64,000 nt of DNA, from the NCBI GenBank assembly GCA_040387375.1, contig JAZKDW010000004.1, positions 62,001 to 126,000 of the forward strand. The letters run 5' to 3'. The notes beneath the pieces were generated by a model. That model did not search any database. It worked only from the letters and a program-made list of their open reading frames with translations, and was not told the DNA's origin. A program made the translations under genes and the position numbers. The stretch's first letter is position 1. Each line of letters opens with the position of its first letter. This document shows, one piece after another, positions 44,916 to 53,471 of the stretch. The DNA comes from JAZKDW01 sp040387375. Lineage in GTDB: Bacteria > Pseudomonadota > Gammaproteobacteria > Burkholderiales > Burkholderiaceae_D.

Positions 44916-45965
44916 TTAATCCATCAGTGGAATCTTGGCGCGGACGATCACGTCTTTCCAGCGCGCGATTTCGGAACGGAAGAATTGTCCGAATGCGTTC
45001 GGCGTCCCCGGCGTGGTTTCCGCGCCCATCTGGGCGAGTTTTGCGATCACATCGGGGGAAGCGAGCGCGCGATTGATTTCCTCATTGAGACGTGCGACAA
45101 CATCCGGCGGCGTGCCGATTGGCGCAAATATGCCGTACCATGACGACACATTGAAGGTCGGCAAGCCGCCTTCGTATGCCGTCGGCACATCGGGCATCAG
45201 CGCCACGCGTTTGCTGCCGGTGACTGCAAGCGCTTTTAGCCGGCCGCTGGCAATATGCTGGGAAACCGATGGCGCATCGCTGAACATCAGGTCAGTCTCT
45301 CCCGCCAGCACGGACAGGCTGGCGGGCGCGCTGCCTTTGTAGGGAATGAACATCATGTTGGTTTCGGTGGTGAGCTTGAACAGCTCGCCAACCAGCTGCG
45401 TCGACGGACCGGCGGTCGCAACGTTGACGCCTTTCGCATTTTTTTTCGCATGCTGCACCAGTTCGCCGATATTGGCGACGGGGAGTTTGGGGTTGGCAAC
45501 GACGACAAACGGCAGCGATATCAGTTGCGACACCGGCTGGAAATCGCGCCCGACGTCATACGGCACTTTCTTGTAGAGACTGGGATTCATCACGATCCCC
45601 GGCGCATCGATCAGGATTGTATGACCGTCGGGCGCCGCCTTGGCCACGATATCAACCCCGATCATGCCACCGGCCCCCGGCTTGTTTTCAACGACGACGC
45701 TCTGTTTGAGCGCGACACCGAGCTTTTGAGCGAGCATGCGCCCGACGATGTCGGTTCCACCTCCTGGCTGATAGGGGACAATCAGACGGATCGGCTTGGT
45801 CGGCCAGTCAGCTGCCGCCGCAGTACTTGGCATGACGCAAGCCAGCGGCACCAGGGCAGGCAGTAAGGCCAACACACGCCGCAATAGCTTCATCCCGCCA
45901 GCGCCGCTCCGGGAAGGCGGCAACGCGCCTGCCTGTATTGCATTCAATATCATATTATTATTCAC
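44916..45965 (-). CDS. Bug-family (TctC-like) periplasmic receptor
   Basis: 349 residues including an N-terminal export signal (LALLPALVPLACVMPSTAAAAD). The Bug family motifs WPTKPIRLIVPYQPGGGTDIVGRMLA and NKPGAGGMIGVD are clear. These receptors bind carboxylates and related compounds for tripartite tricarboxylate transporters; no large TctA or TctB gene is visible here, so it is an orphan receptor, common in Burkholderiales. The GTG start at 45965 has a GGAG ribosome site; an internal ATG gives a shorter signal. It is in the ten-gene operon. Confidence 0.94.
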   Translation of the reverse strand: MNNNMILNAIQAGALPPSRSGAGGMKLLRRVLALLPALVPLACVMPSTAAAADWPTKPIRLIVPYQPGGGTDIVGRMLAQKLGVALKQSVVVENKPGAGGMIGVDIVAKAAPDGHTILIDAPGIVMNPSLYKKVPYDVGRDFQPVSQLISLPFVVVANPKLPVANIGELVQHAKKNAKGVNVATAGPSTQLVGELFKLTTETNMMFIPYKGSAPASLSVLAGETDLMFSDAPSVSQHIASGRLKALAVTGSKRVALMPDVPTAYEGGLPTFNVSSWYGIFAPIGTPPDVVARLNEEINRALASPDVIAKLAQMGAETTPGTPNAFGQFFRSEIARWKDVIVRAKIPLMD

Positions 45966-46022
45966 GTTTATCTCCTCATGATTTATCTGGACCGGTTCTG
46001 ACCGGCGTCTGTCGCCGCGCCG

Positions 46023-47432
46023 TCAAGCGGACGCGGCAATTGTTTCGGCGGCGCGCAAACCGGTGACTGCCGACTTGATCAATCCGCCCACGTAACCGGT
46101 TCGCGCACCACCTTCCAGCCCTCCGGTAGTTGCGCCCACCGCGTAAAGTCCTGCGATTGCATTACCCTTCGTATCCAGCACGCGGCTTCGGTCGTCGATC
46201 GCGATGCCGCCCATCGTGTAGGTGATGCCCGCGCAGACCGGAAAAGCGTAGTACTGCGCGTCGACGATCGGATGAGGCGCAAATTTGTTTGCCGAGCGAA
46301 CAGGGTCCAACCCCTGCGTTGACGAATTCGTGACCGCCTCGTTATATCTGGCAATCTGCGCGACCAGGCCGTCCGCATCGATGCCGGCGGCGGCCGCTAG
46401 TTCCGGCAGCGTGTGCGCCTTGAAAACGCTGCCCCCGGCTTCCAGTAGCCGCGGATTGGGCGGCAACAGATTGAAGCGGCCGCGGGTTTCCCATATGGTG
46501 TGGTCCGCGATCACGAAACAGGAAAGCGGATCCTCCAGCGCGGCGATCCGGTTAGCCATATGCACGCCGCCCAGACCTTCGTCGCAGAAGCGAACGCCAT
46601 CACGGCCGACCAGTATTCCGGCTGCGGCGACAAAATCCAGCCAGCCGTATGGCCACAATGTTTCATTGTGAAATGCATCGATTGACAGCAGATGACCATA
46701 AAAACCCTGCAAGTCCGATATCGCGGCGCCGGCGGCGCGCGCCATTCGCAAGCCGTCGCCGGTTCCGCTGCGCGCATTACGCTGGAAGATTTTTTCAGGT
46801 GCCGGCGTGATTGCTTCGCGCAACGCATCCGGATCTGCCTGAAATCCGCCGTCAGCGATCACGATCGATTCCGCAACAACCGCAAACGCGGCGCCCGCTG
46901 CATCCACGCCTGACAATCCCAGGCAGCGGCCTTCGCCAACATTCAGATGTCGCACGGACATGCCGCGCTCGACACTTCCGCCGGCACGCTTGAGGTTTGC
47001 TTCCAGGGTGCGCAGGAGCACATCACCGCCCCGCCCTTCCCACTGCCTGCCCTGCGGAGTGATCGTCGGCGGCGACAGCGTGAAGTCGTGATAGCTCTCG
47101 GTGCCGCTGATGAAACGTATTCCCTGGGCCTGCAGCCAGCGCACTGCGCGCAGCGCATCGGTGGCCACGGCGCGCGCCAGCGCAGGGCTGGCCGTGCCAT
47201 CGGTCACCTCGATGATCTTGTCTTCCAGCGCCTGCGGTTCGCTGCGGATGCTGCTGAGGGCGCAATGAAACACGCCAGCCGTGATGCGTGAGTTGCACAG
47301 GTAGCGGTCATCGCTGGACTTCTCGAATACCCGCACGCTGCGGCCGGCGTGCGCGGCGCGCACCGCTGTCACCATGCCGGCAATACCGCCCCCAATGACC
47401 GCCACATCACATTCAAATCGTTTCTCTGCCAT
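46023..47432 (-). CDS. FAD-dependent oxidoreductase, fumarate-reductase/succinate-dehydrogenase flavoprotein type
   Basis: 469 residues. FAD motif DVAVIGGGIAGMVTAVRAA at the N-terminus, and a C-terminal GITYTMGGIAIDDRSRVLD then GLYAVGATTGGLEGG. It belongs to the same superfamily as the three downstream flavoproteins but is not closely similar to them. The segment after the FAD motif (EKSSDDRYLCNSRITAG) is atypical because the usual GG(S/T) region is altered. The start at 47432 is chosen to place the FAD motif near the N-terminus; 17 more codons are open. It follows the FAH gene by about 100 bases. Confidence 0.88.
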   Translation of the reverse strand: MAEKRFECDVAVIGGGIAGMVTAVRAAHAGRSVRVFEKSSDDRYLCNSRITAGVFHCALSSIRSEPQALEDKIIEVTDGTASPALARAVATDALRAVRWLQAQGIRFISGTESYHDFTLSPPTITPQGRQWEGRGGDVLLRTLEANLKRAGGSVERGMSVRHLNVGEGRCLGLSGVDAAGAAFAVVAESIVIADGGFQADPDALREAITPAPEKIFQRNARSGTGDGLRMARAAGAAISDLQGFYGHLLSIDAFHNETLWPYGWLDFVAAAGILVGRDGVRFCDEGLGGVHMANRIAALEDPLSCFVIADHTIWETRGRFNLLPPNPRLLEAGGSVFKAHTLPELAAAAGIDADGLVAQIARYNEAVTNSSTQGLDPVRSANKFAPHPIVDAQYYAFPVCAGITYTMGGIAIDDRSRVLDTKGNAIAGLYAVGATTGGLEGGARTGYVGGLIKSAVTGLRAAETIAASA

Positions 47433-47531
47433 CGTCTCGTCCACGGTTCCCGCCGTCGGCGGCGGTTTTAGCGACATGCGCATCCGGAAGGTGCCGGAGA
47501 TACGCGGCTATGCATGACTAAAAGGCGGTCG

Positions 47532-48398
47532 TTAGAGCGGACGGCTGAATACAAAATTGCTGCCCAGCGTGCCCTGCACGACCGGCAGGGTCATGCAGCC
47601 CACACTTTCGATCTCGATCCTCACCCTGTCGCCGGCCACGATCGGGCCAACGCCCGCGGGCGTGCCTGTTGCGATGATGTCGCCGGGATAAAGCGTCGAG
47701 GCGGACGACGCCAGCGACACCATTTCCGGCAAGCCAACGATCAGATCGCGGGTATTTGCATCCTGACGCAGCTCGTGATTGACCCACAGGCGCATGCGCA
47801 GGTTTTTCGGGTCGCTCACCTCGTCGGCCGTAACGATCCATGGTCCGACTGGCGTGAATGTATCGTACGACTTGCGCATTACCCGTTCTTCGTTGCCGCG
47901 TATCGTGATGTCCATCAGGCATGCGTAACCAAAGACGACATCCATCGCATCCTCGACGCTGACGCCGCGGCACTCCTTGCCGATGATGAGGCCAAGTTCG
48001 CATTCGTGATGCACGCTGCGCTCAGGAAGATTGGGCAGCACGATACTGTCACTTGCGCCAACCAGGGACGAACTGGATTTCAGGAAATAGCCTTTGATAT
48101 TGGCAAATCCAATCGAAGACATTTCGGTTGCGTGGTCATGGTAGTTGACCGGGTACGCCATCAGCTTGTTTGGCCACGGAACCGGCGTCTCGAGATGGAC
48201 CGAGGCGAATGGCACCGGAATGGCGGTTGCGGATGCGCGTTCGATTGCGGGTCCCAACGTGGCGAAGTCGCGAATCAGGCGATTCATCTCGACCGGCGGC
48301 CATTGTCCGCTGCCGGCGCCAATGACCTCACTGATGTCATATACCAGGTCTTCTTTCACCAGGCCGATGCGTCCACCGTTATATCTTATTAGTTTCAC
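47532..48398 (-). CDS. Fumarylacetoacetate hydrolase family protein
   Basis: 288 residues of the FAH family with the complete metal-binding set: HHECELGLIIG (E-x-E) and YACLMDITIRG (Asp), plus TPVGPWIV and the GDIIATGTPAGVG segment. Members are fumarylpyruvate hydrolases, acylpyruvases and related lyases. Next to a gentisate-type dioxygenase it most likely hydrolyses the ring-cleavage product to pyruvate and a dicarboxylate (inference). It lies between the IclR and a flavoprotein gene of the same operon. Confidence 0.94.
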   Translation of the reverse strand: MKLIRYNGGRIGLVKEDLVYDISEVIGAGSGQWPPVEMNRLIRDFATLGPAIERASATAIPVPFASVHLETPVPWPNKLMAYPVNYHDHATEMSSIGFANIKGYFLKSSSSLVGASDSIVLPNLPERSVHHECELGLIIGKECRGVSVEDAMDVVFGYACLMDITIRGNEERVMRKSYDTFTPVGPWIVTADEVSDPKNLRMRLWVNHELRQDANTRDLIVGLPEMVSLASSASTLYPGDIIATGTPAGVGPIVAGDRVRIEIESVGCMTLPVVQGTLGSNFVFSRPL

Positions 48399-48455
48399 TT
48401 GCTGTTCCTTATATGTAATTGACCACGGTCCAGCCTGCTGCCGTTCCGGATTGAA

Positions 48456-49187
48456 TTAACGCGGCTTGCCCAGCGCCCGCTCGAACATGGATATATCCCC
48501 GCCCAGTGCAGCCGTCACATCGCGCGCGCTGCTCAGCAGGATGGGCTTGAACTGAGCGACGGCTGCATCGTCGAAGCGGGTCGCCGGACCGCTAACGGTC
48601 AATGCGCCCTCGAGCTTTCCATCCGCGTTGAATACGGGTGCGGCGACGCCCCCCATGTCCGGCCACAAGGTGCCGCGTGACACGGCGACCATGTCCTGCC
48701 GGACATCCGCGAATCGCGCGTCATCGGGCTCGGTAAATGCCGACAGCACCACGCCCGCCGCGCCGCGCCCGAGCGGCAGCTCGTCGCCCGGCTTGAAATG
48801 GTCACGCAGTGGTTGCTGTGAATCGACCCGGTAAAGGCATAGCCGGCGATCGTTGAAGCGCACGTGAAAACCTGCGCTTTCGGTGGTCACCTCGACCAGC
48901 CGCTGCAAGGCGGGCATGATCACGTCTTCCTTACTGACTGCGCGCTGATACAGACGGCCGAGCCGCAATGGCCGTGGTCCGATGTGATAGTCGCCGCCGG
49001 CCGTGCGGCCGATATAGCCAACCCGCTCCAGCGTCTGGATCAGCCGCAGAATCGTGCTCTTATACAGCCCAGTCCGTTCGGCCAGCTCGGCGAGCGACAA
49101 GGTTATGTCGTCCTGGTTGAATGCTTCGAGAATCGCAAATGCGCGCTCCACCGCGGCCACGGTGCGGACTTCGAGGTCGTCGCTCAT
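48456..49187 (-). CDS. IclR-family transcriptional regulator
   Basis: 243 residues. The N-terminal winged helix reads LSLAELAERTGLYKSTILRLIQTLERVGYI, and the C-terminal effector domain begins near residue 80. IclR proteins usually control aromatic and acid catabolism through an effector made by the pathway. The start at 49187 overlaps the stop of the monooxygenase gene by four bases, so the regulator is co-transcribed with the operon it probably controls. Longer open frames upstream are alternative but lie inside the monooxygenase gene. Confidence 0.94.
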   Translation of the reverse strand: MSDDLEVRTVAAVERAFAILEAFNQDDITLSLAELAERTGLYKSTILRLIQTLERVGYIGRTAGGDYHIGPRPLRLGRLYQRAVSKEDVIMPALQRLVEVTTESAGFHVRFNDRRLCLYRVDSQQPLRDHFKPGDELPLGRGAAGVVLSAFTEPDDARFADVRQDMVAVSRGTLWPDMGGVAAPVFNADGKLEGALTVSGPATRFDDAAVAQFKPILLSSARDVTAALGGDISMFERALGKPR

Positions 49188-50992
49188 GCCGCCTCCCCGC
49201 TGGCGATGCCGGTCACCCGCCGCAGAATTGCCTGCGCCGACGCCATGTCGGCCGTGCTGCCTCGCCAAGCGACATGACCGTCGGGGCGCACCAGCACCAG
49301 TGGCGCGATGTAAAGCTCGCGCACGACGGGCAGTTCGCTCGCGCGCAATTGCAACGGTATTTCCAGCGCTCGGGCCGCGACCGCAAAATTATTCGCCTCC
49401 TCGGCGCTGCCGGCCGCATGCACGATAACGAAGCCGCGGCCGAACCAGTCGAGCGTTGAACTGCCGTCCTCGAGCCTCACGTGAGGTGCGCGGGCGCCGG
49501 GCCGGGACGACTGCTTGTACAGCATCACTTGCTGCGCCGGGATCTCTTCCCATGGTAGGTCGAGCTTCTGACCGAGTGCGACATGCGTACCCAGGCGCTG
49601 CCATTCGCGCAGCATCGTTGGCGTCACCCTCTGTCCGTCGCTCAAGTACCCGTCCGGCGGCGTGGTGCCTGAATCCGGCGGCGGCGCTGTTCGGAAATCA
49701 TCGGTCGCTGCATCCGGAATGACGACAGGCGAACCTTCATACTCATAACCCAGGTCGATGCCCTGCTTGTACCATTCGCGCAGCATGGTGGCGGAGAAGC
49801 GCTTGCCGACTTCATATCGTTGCAACGCGCCGTCGAAACTCTCGTCAAGCAAACGCGGGTTCGGCCCCGGCGACAGGGTCCGGCGCAAATTGCCGCTCGC
49901 TTCCCGCACCGCACGCAACGCAACGGGACGGCGTTCGATCTCGTAGCTATCCAGCAGCGATTCTCCCGCCCAGCCTTGCAGCACGCCTTCGATTTTCCAT
50001 GAAAGGTCGACCGCGTCGGCGATGCCTATGTTCATTCCGAAGCCGCCGGTCGGTGATGTGGTATGCGCCGCATCGCCGGCGATAAAGACAGGCCCGGAGC
50101 GAAAGCGGTCGGCAACCAGTTCGCGCCTCACCCATGGCACGATCGACAGTATGGAAAACGCCATCGGCCTGCCGATCACACGTTCGATCGCAGCGCGGAC
50201 ATCCGCTTCCGTGTAGTCCACCTTCTCTGCAGTTCCAATGATTGACAAACGCCAGATATCGCCACCGTCGATTGCAACCACGGTTGCCCAAGTGCCTTCG
50301 CGGCCAATAAATAAATAACGGTAACCTAGCCGCACGCTTGCTTTCTCGCGCAGCTCGGCACATCGGAACAGTACATTCGTACTGTAGGTCAGCGTGCCCA
50401 ATCCCGACATCGGTATGGCCAGCTGTTTGCGCACGGTGCTTGCGGCGCCGTCACATCCAACCAGATAGCGGGCCCGTACTTCTTTTCTGGCACCGCTGTC
50501 GCAATCCTCGATCACCGCGTTTACACTATCCACATCGGCGTCGAAACTCACCAGCCTGGTCCGATAGCGCAGCTCCGTCGTCGGCTGGCTCCGTGCAAAT
50601 TGGATCAGGATCGGGTCGAACAGGTTTTGCGGGCAGCGGAAGCGGGTTTCCGGGCTGATACCGGGACGTGCGTCCTCGCTGCCGCCGGATGGCGTGGCGA
50701 ATTCCTCGCGGCCCAATTCATAGCCGTTGAATGAAGTGAGATACACCATATCCTGCGGATATTCTTTTGGATATCCACAGTTGCGCACGTTGCCAGTAAT
50801 TCCCCAGCGGCGGCAAAATTCCATCGTGCGGACATTGACGCCATCCATCTTTGGCTGCACGATCACACCGTCGGTTTGCTCGACCAGCAAGGCGCGCAGG
50901 CCCCGCCATCCGATATCTCCAGCCAGACTGAGGCCGACCGGACCACCACCGATAACGAGCACATCGACATCCACATTCGGTTTATTTGTCAT
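49184..50992 (-). CDS. FAD-dependent aromatic monooxygenase (PheA/MhpA/TfdB type)
   Basis: 602 residues. The FAD-binding VDVLVIGGGPVGLSLAGDIG, the middle DG motif (YLVGCDGAASTVRK) and the GD motif GPVFIAGDAAHTTSPTGG are those of class A flavin monooxygenases that hydroxylate phenols. A C-terminal thioredoxin-like domain fits the PheA/TfdB group. The start at 50992 overlaps the dioxygenase gene end by 11 bases. It likely introduces a hydroxyl para or ortho to another, giving the substrate of the dioxygenase upstream. Confidence 0.94.
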   Translation of the reverse strand: MTNKPNVDVDVLVIGGGPVGLSLAGDIGWRGLRALLVEQTDGVIVQPKMDGVNVRTMEFCRRWGITGNVRNCGYPKEYPQDMVYLTSFNGYELGREEFATPSGGSEDARPGISPETRFRCPQNLFDPILIQFARSQPTTELRYRTRLVSFDADVDSVNAVIEDCDSGARKEVRARYLVGCDGAASTVRKQLAIPMSGLGTLTYSTNVLFRCAELREKASVRLGYRYLFIGREGTWATVVAIDGGDIWRLSIIGTAEKVDYTEADVRAAIERVIGRPMAFSILSIVPWVRRELVADRFRSGPVFIAGDAAHTTSPTGGFGMNIGIADAVDLSWKIEGVLQGWAGESLLDSYEIERRPVALRAVREASGNLRRTLSPGPNPRLLDESFDGALQRYEVGKRFSATMLREWYKQGIDLGYEYEGSPVVIPDAATDDFRTAPPPDSGTTPPDGYLSDGQRVTPTMLREWQRLGTHVALGQKLDLPWEEIPAQQVMLYKQSSRPGARAPHVRLEDGSSTLDWFGRGFVIVHAAGSAEEANNFAVAARALEIPLQLRASELPVVRELYIAPLVLVRPDGHVAWRGSTADMASAQAILRRVTGIASGEAA

Positions 50993-51971
50993 GCGCTTGC
51001 GCTCCTGAATCTGCAGAGATTGGCGACGATTCACGGAAGAAGCCGAGCCGCTTTTGCATCTGTGCGTCGGACACGCTGAACAGCACTGCATCGGAGCACG
51101 CGGCATGATGATGGAAAGTCCATGCCGGAATCGCCAGTACATCGCCGCGCGACCATTGGAAGGTCTGCTCGCCAATCGTCGTCTCGCCTTCTCCGGCGAC
51201 GATGGCGACAATCTGGTTCTCTGTTGCCCGCCGTTGGGACGATCGGACTGTGGCATTGATGGCGCTCATCGCGAGTTCAAGCGTCGGCATGCTGGGCACA
51301 TCGAGCACCAGACGCGCGACACCTGCCGCGTCAGGAGCGGACAAGAGCTGGTCCAGTTGCTCCCTGACCTCCGCCCACCGGAAGATCATGTCGCCGGAGC
51401 GGTTGGCGGCAGTAGGTTCTTGGAAGCCTTCCGGCCACCAGTCCATGAACATTGGCTCCAGCAACTGAACCATGGGCACATCGAGAAAATCGAGCCAATA
51501 GGAATCCGTCTTGCCATCGTTCGCATGGCCGTGCCAGCCACCGCCGGGAGTCAGCACTACATCATTGATTTGCATGTCGATGCGCTCGCCGTCGACCACG
51601 GTGTAGACATCGTCCTCCGCAACCAGAATCAGCCGCAGCGCATTTGGTGAATGGCGGTGCGAGCGTGCCCGCTCACCGGGTTTGATCATCTGGTAGGCGC
51701 TGACCAGGGTGCGCAGCGTTGCGTAGTAGTTGCCTTCGATCGGATTGACCAGAAACAGATTCCGTCGCTCGGCCAACTCAGTGGAAATCAGGTCTCCGGC
51801 GTGCGCGAGATGACGATGTGCATCACTCCATTTCCAATGCGCCGGGCGAAATGCCGTACGCGGCTCGGCCCACAGCGAAGGCTCTTTTTTGTTCCAGCCG
51901 GCCCGCATCGCCAGCGCGTGCAGAATCGGGTCGAGGTTTTGCAATTCCTTGCTGCGATTGATTGGCGTCAT
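50982..51971 (-). CDS. Gentisate 1,2-dioxygenase-type cupin
   Basis: 329 residues of the gentisate 1,2-dioxygenase / salicylate-dioxygenase cupin family. The first cupin has the metal-binding set HRHSPNALRLIL (H105, H107) and GGGWHGHA (H147), as in characterised gentisate dioxygenases. It cleaves the ring of gentisate or a related 1,4-dihydroxy-2-carboxylate with O2, giving a maleylpyruvate-type product. It heads the ten-gene operon of which the next gene, the monooxygenase, would make its substrate. Specificity for gentisate itself is not proven. Confidence 0.92.
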   Translation of the reverse strand: MTPINRSKELQNLDPILHALAMRAGWNKKEPSLWAEPRTAFRPAHWKWSDAHRHLAHAGDLISTELAERRNLFLVNPIEGNYYATLRTLVSAYQMIKPGERARSHRHSPNALRLILVAEDDVYTVVDGERIDMQINDVVLTPGGGWHGHANDGKTDSYWLDFLDVPMVQLLEPMFMDWWPEGFQEPTAANRSGDMIFRWAEVREQLDQLLSAPDAAGVARLVLDVPSMPTLELAMSAINATVRSSQRRATENQIVAIVAGEGETTIGEQTFQWSRGDVLAIPAWTFHHHAACSDAVLFSVSDAQMQKRLGFFRESSPISADSGAQAHDK

Positions 51972-52237
51972 ATAAATAGAACGTGTTTCATTAATTTCAG
52001 AATATATTTCAATTTCCTTTTCTTGGCAACAACTTTCTAAACGGCCAAGTGTTTGTAGCGGAAATAGCAGGACGGGTTTTGGAGGCGTATCAATGAAGGC
52101 GCAGCATCTCGTGGTCGTGGACTTGAAGCCATGCCTACGGGCATCGGGGAGGGAAATTAAAAAGCCCCGCGAGTACCGACCCGCGGGGCTTGCCTGCTGA
52201 TGCCAACAGAGCGTTTTCGTACTATAAAAGAACTACG
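51972..52237. other. Intergenic right junction of the catabolic block
   Basis: 266 bases between the head of the catabolic operon (51971, minus) and pilC. It contains the operon promoter region, which is AT-rich (about 51975-52040), and the terminator of pilBC. A 35-codon open frame (52092-52199) runs across the terminator hairpin and is not credible as a gene. No insertion-sequence remnants or repeats shared with 17287-17578 were seen. Confidence 0.5.
52162..52191 (-). terminator. Rho-independent terminator of pilBC
   Basis: On the minus strand AAGCCCCGCG pairs with CGCGGGGCTT, followed by TTTTTAATTT. It lies about 50 bases after the pilC stop, so the pilB-pilC transcript ends here and cannot reach pilD. 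Confidence 0.85.
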
Positions 52238-53458
52238 TCATACAACCGCGCCAAGCTTGAAGATCGGCAGATACATCGCAATCACCAGTCCGCCAATCAG
52301 CACACCAAGAATGACCATGATCAGCGGTTCCATCAGACTCGACAGGGATTCCACCGCCTCGTCGACTTCCTCTTCGTAGAAATCCGCCACCTTGCCCAGC
52401 ATCTGGTCCAGCGAACCGGACTCCTCGCCGATCGACACCATTTGCGTGACCATGTTCGGAAAGACGCCGGAGTTTTGCATTGCGGTGGTCAGGCTGGTTC
52501 CGGTGCTGACTTCAGTCTGGATTTTTTTGGTGGCGTCCAGATAAACGGCATTGCCCGATGCGCCACCGACCGAGTCCAGCGCCTCGACCAGAGGCACGCC
52601 AGCGGCGAACATGGTGGCCAGTGTCCGCGTCCAGCGGGCAATCGTGGCTTTGCGCACCACGGCGCCAAAAATCGGCGCCTTCAATAACAGCGCATCCATC
52701 GTGCGTTGCATTTTCAGGGAGCGCTGCCAGGCCTGGAAAAAGAAATATATGGAGCCGAACACGGTGCCGAAAATCAGATACCAGTAGCTGACGAAAAAAT
52801 CCGAGATCGCCATCACGAACAAGGTCGGTGCCGGCAGCCCGGCGCCAAAACTTTCAAATACGCTTTTGAACGCCGGCACCACCCAGATCATGATCACCGC
52901 TGTCACGATAAAGGCCACCGCCAGAATCGATACCGGATAAAACAGCGCGGATTTGATCTTGCCCTTGATCGCAAGGGTTTTTTCCTTGTAGATCGCGAGG
53001 CGGGTCAGCAAGTCTTCCAGGATACCGGCTTGCTCGCCTGCGCCAACCAGATTGCAAAACAGCGGATCAAAATACAAGGGGAATTTACGGAAAGCCTGGT
53101 TCAGGCTGGTGCCGGTCTCCACATCCGCGCGCACGTCCTGGATCAGTTTCGATACCGCCGGATTCGAGTGTCCCTTGGCGACGATGTCGAATGACTGCAG
53201 CAGCGGCACACCGGCCTTCATCATCGTGGCCAACTGACGGGTGAACAAGGCGATGTCTTTTTCCGAGACTTTTTTGCCGCCCCGGAAAGTCTTCTTTTTA
53301 ACTTTGGTGACGAGGATGCCTTGCCGCCGCAGCGTGACATTGACGCTGGCTTCACCGCTTGCCCGGAGTTCGCCCTTGAGAATCTTGCCGGCCTTGTCCT
53401 TGCCCTCCCAGGCGAAGATTGATTCCGTTGCCGGGCGTGCGCGCGCTGCAGTTGCCAT
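52238..53458 (-). CDS. pilC: Type IV pilus inner-membrane platform protein PilC
   Basis: 406 residues. Two GspF-like repeats are typical: FTRQLATMMKAGVPLLQSFD and RTLATMFAAGVPLVEALD, with the C-terminal membrane helices ending IFKLGAVV. PilC is the integral membrane base that the PilB ATPase drives to extend type IV pili. The start at 53458 is 13 bases after pilB; 15 upstream codons are open but not conserved. Confidence 0.96.
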   Translation of the reverse strand: MATAARARPATESIFAWEGKDKAGKILKGELRASGEASVNVTLRRQGILVTKVKKKTFRGGKKVSEKDIALFTRQLATMMKAGVPLLQSFDIVAKGHSNPAVSKLIQDVRADVETGTSLNQAFRKFPLYFDPLFCNLVGAGEQAGILEDLLTRLAIYKEKTLAIKGKIKSALFYPVSILAVAFIVTAVIMIWVVPAFKSVFESFGAGLPAPTLFVMAISDFFVSYWYLIFGTVFGSIYFFFQAWQRSLKMQRTMDALLLKAPIFGAVVRKATIARWTRTLATMFAAGVPLVEALDSVGGASGNAVYLDATKKIQTEVSTGTSLTTAMQNSGVFPNMVTQMVSIGEESGSLDQMLGKVADFYEEEVDEAVESLSSLMEPLIMVILGVLIGGLVIAMYLPIFKLGAVV

Positions 53459-53471
53459 GCTATCTCCTTCG

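Noticed and set aside
52092..52199. A short plus-strand open frame of about 35 codons in the right junction
   Set aside because: It runs across the pilBC terminator hairpin and has no known match that I can recognise.
17287..52237. Classical mobile-element signs (integrase, transposase, attachment repeats) at the ends of the catabolic block
   Set aside because: I looked for them on both strands and found none; the block is called inserted only from gene order.
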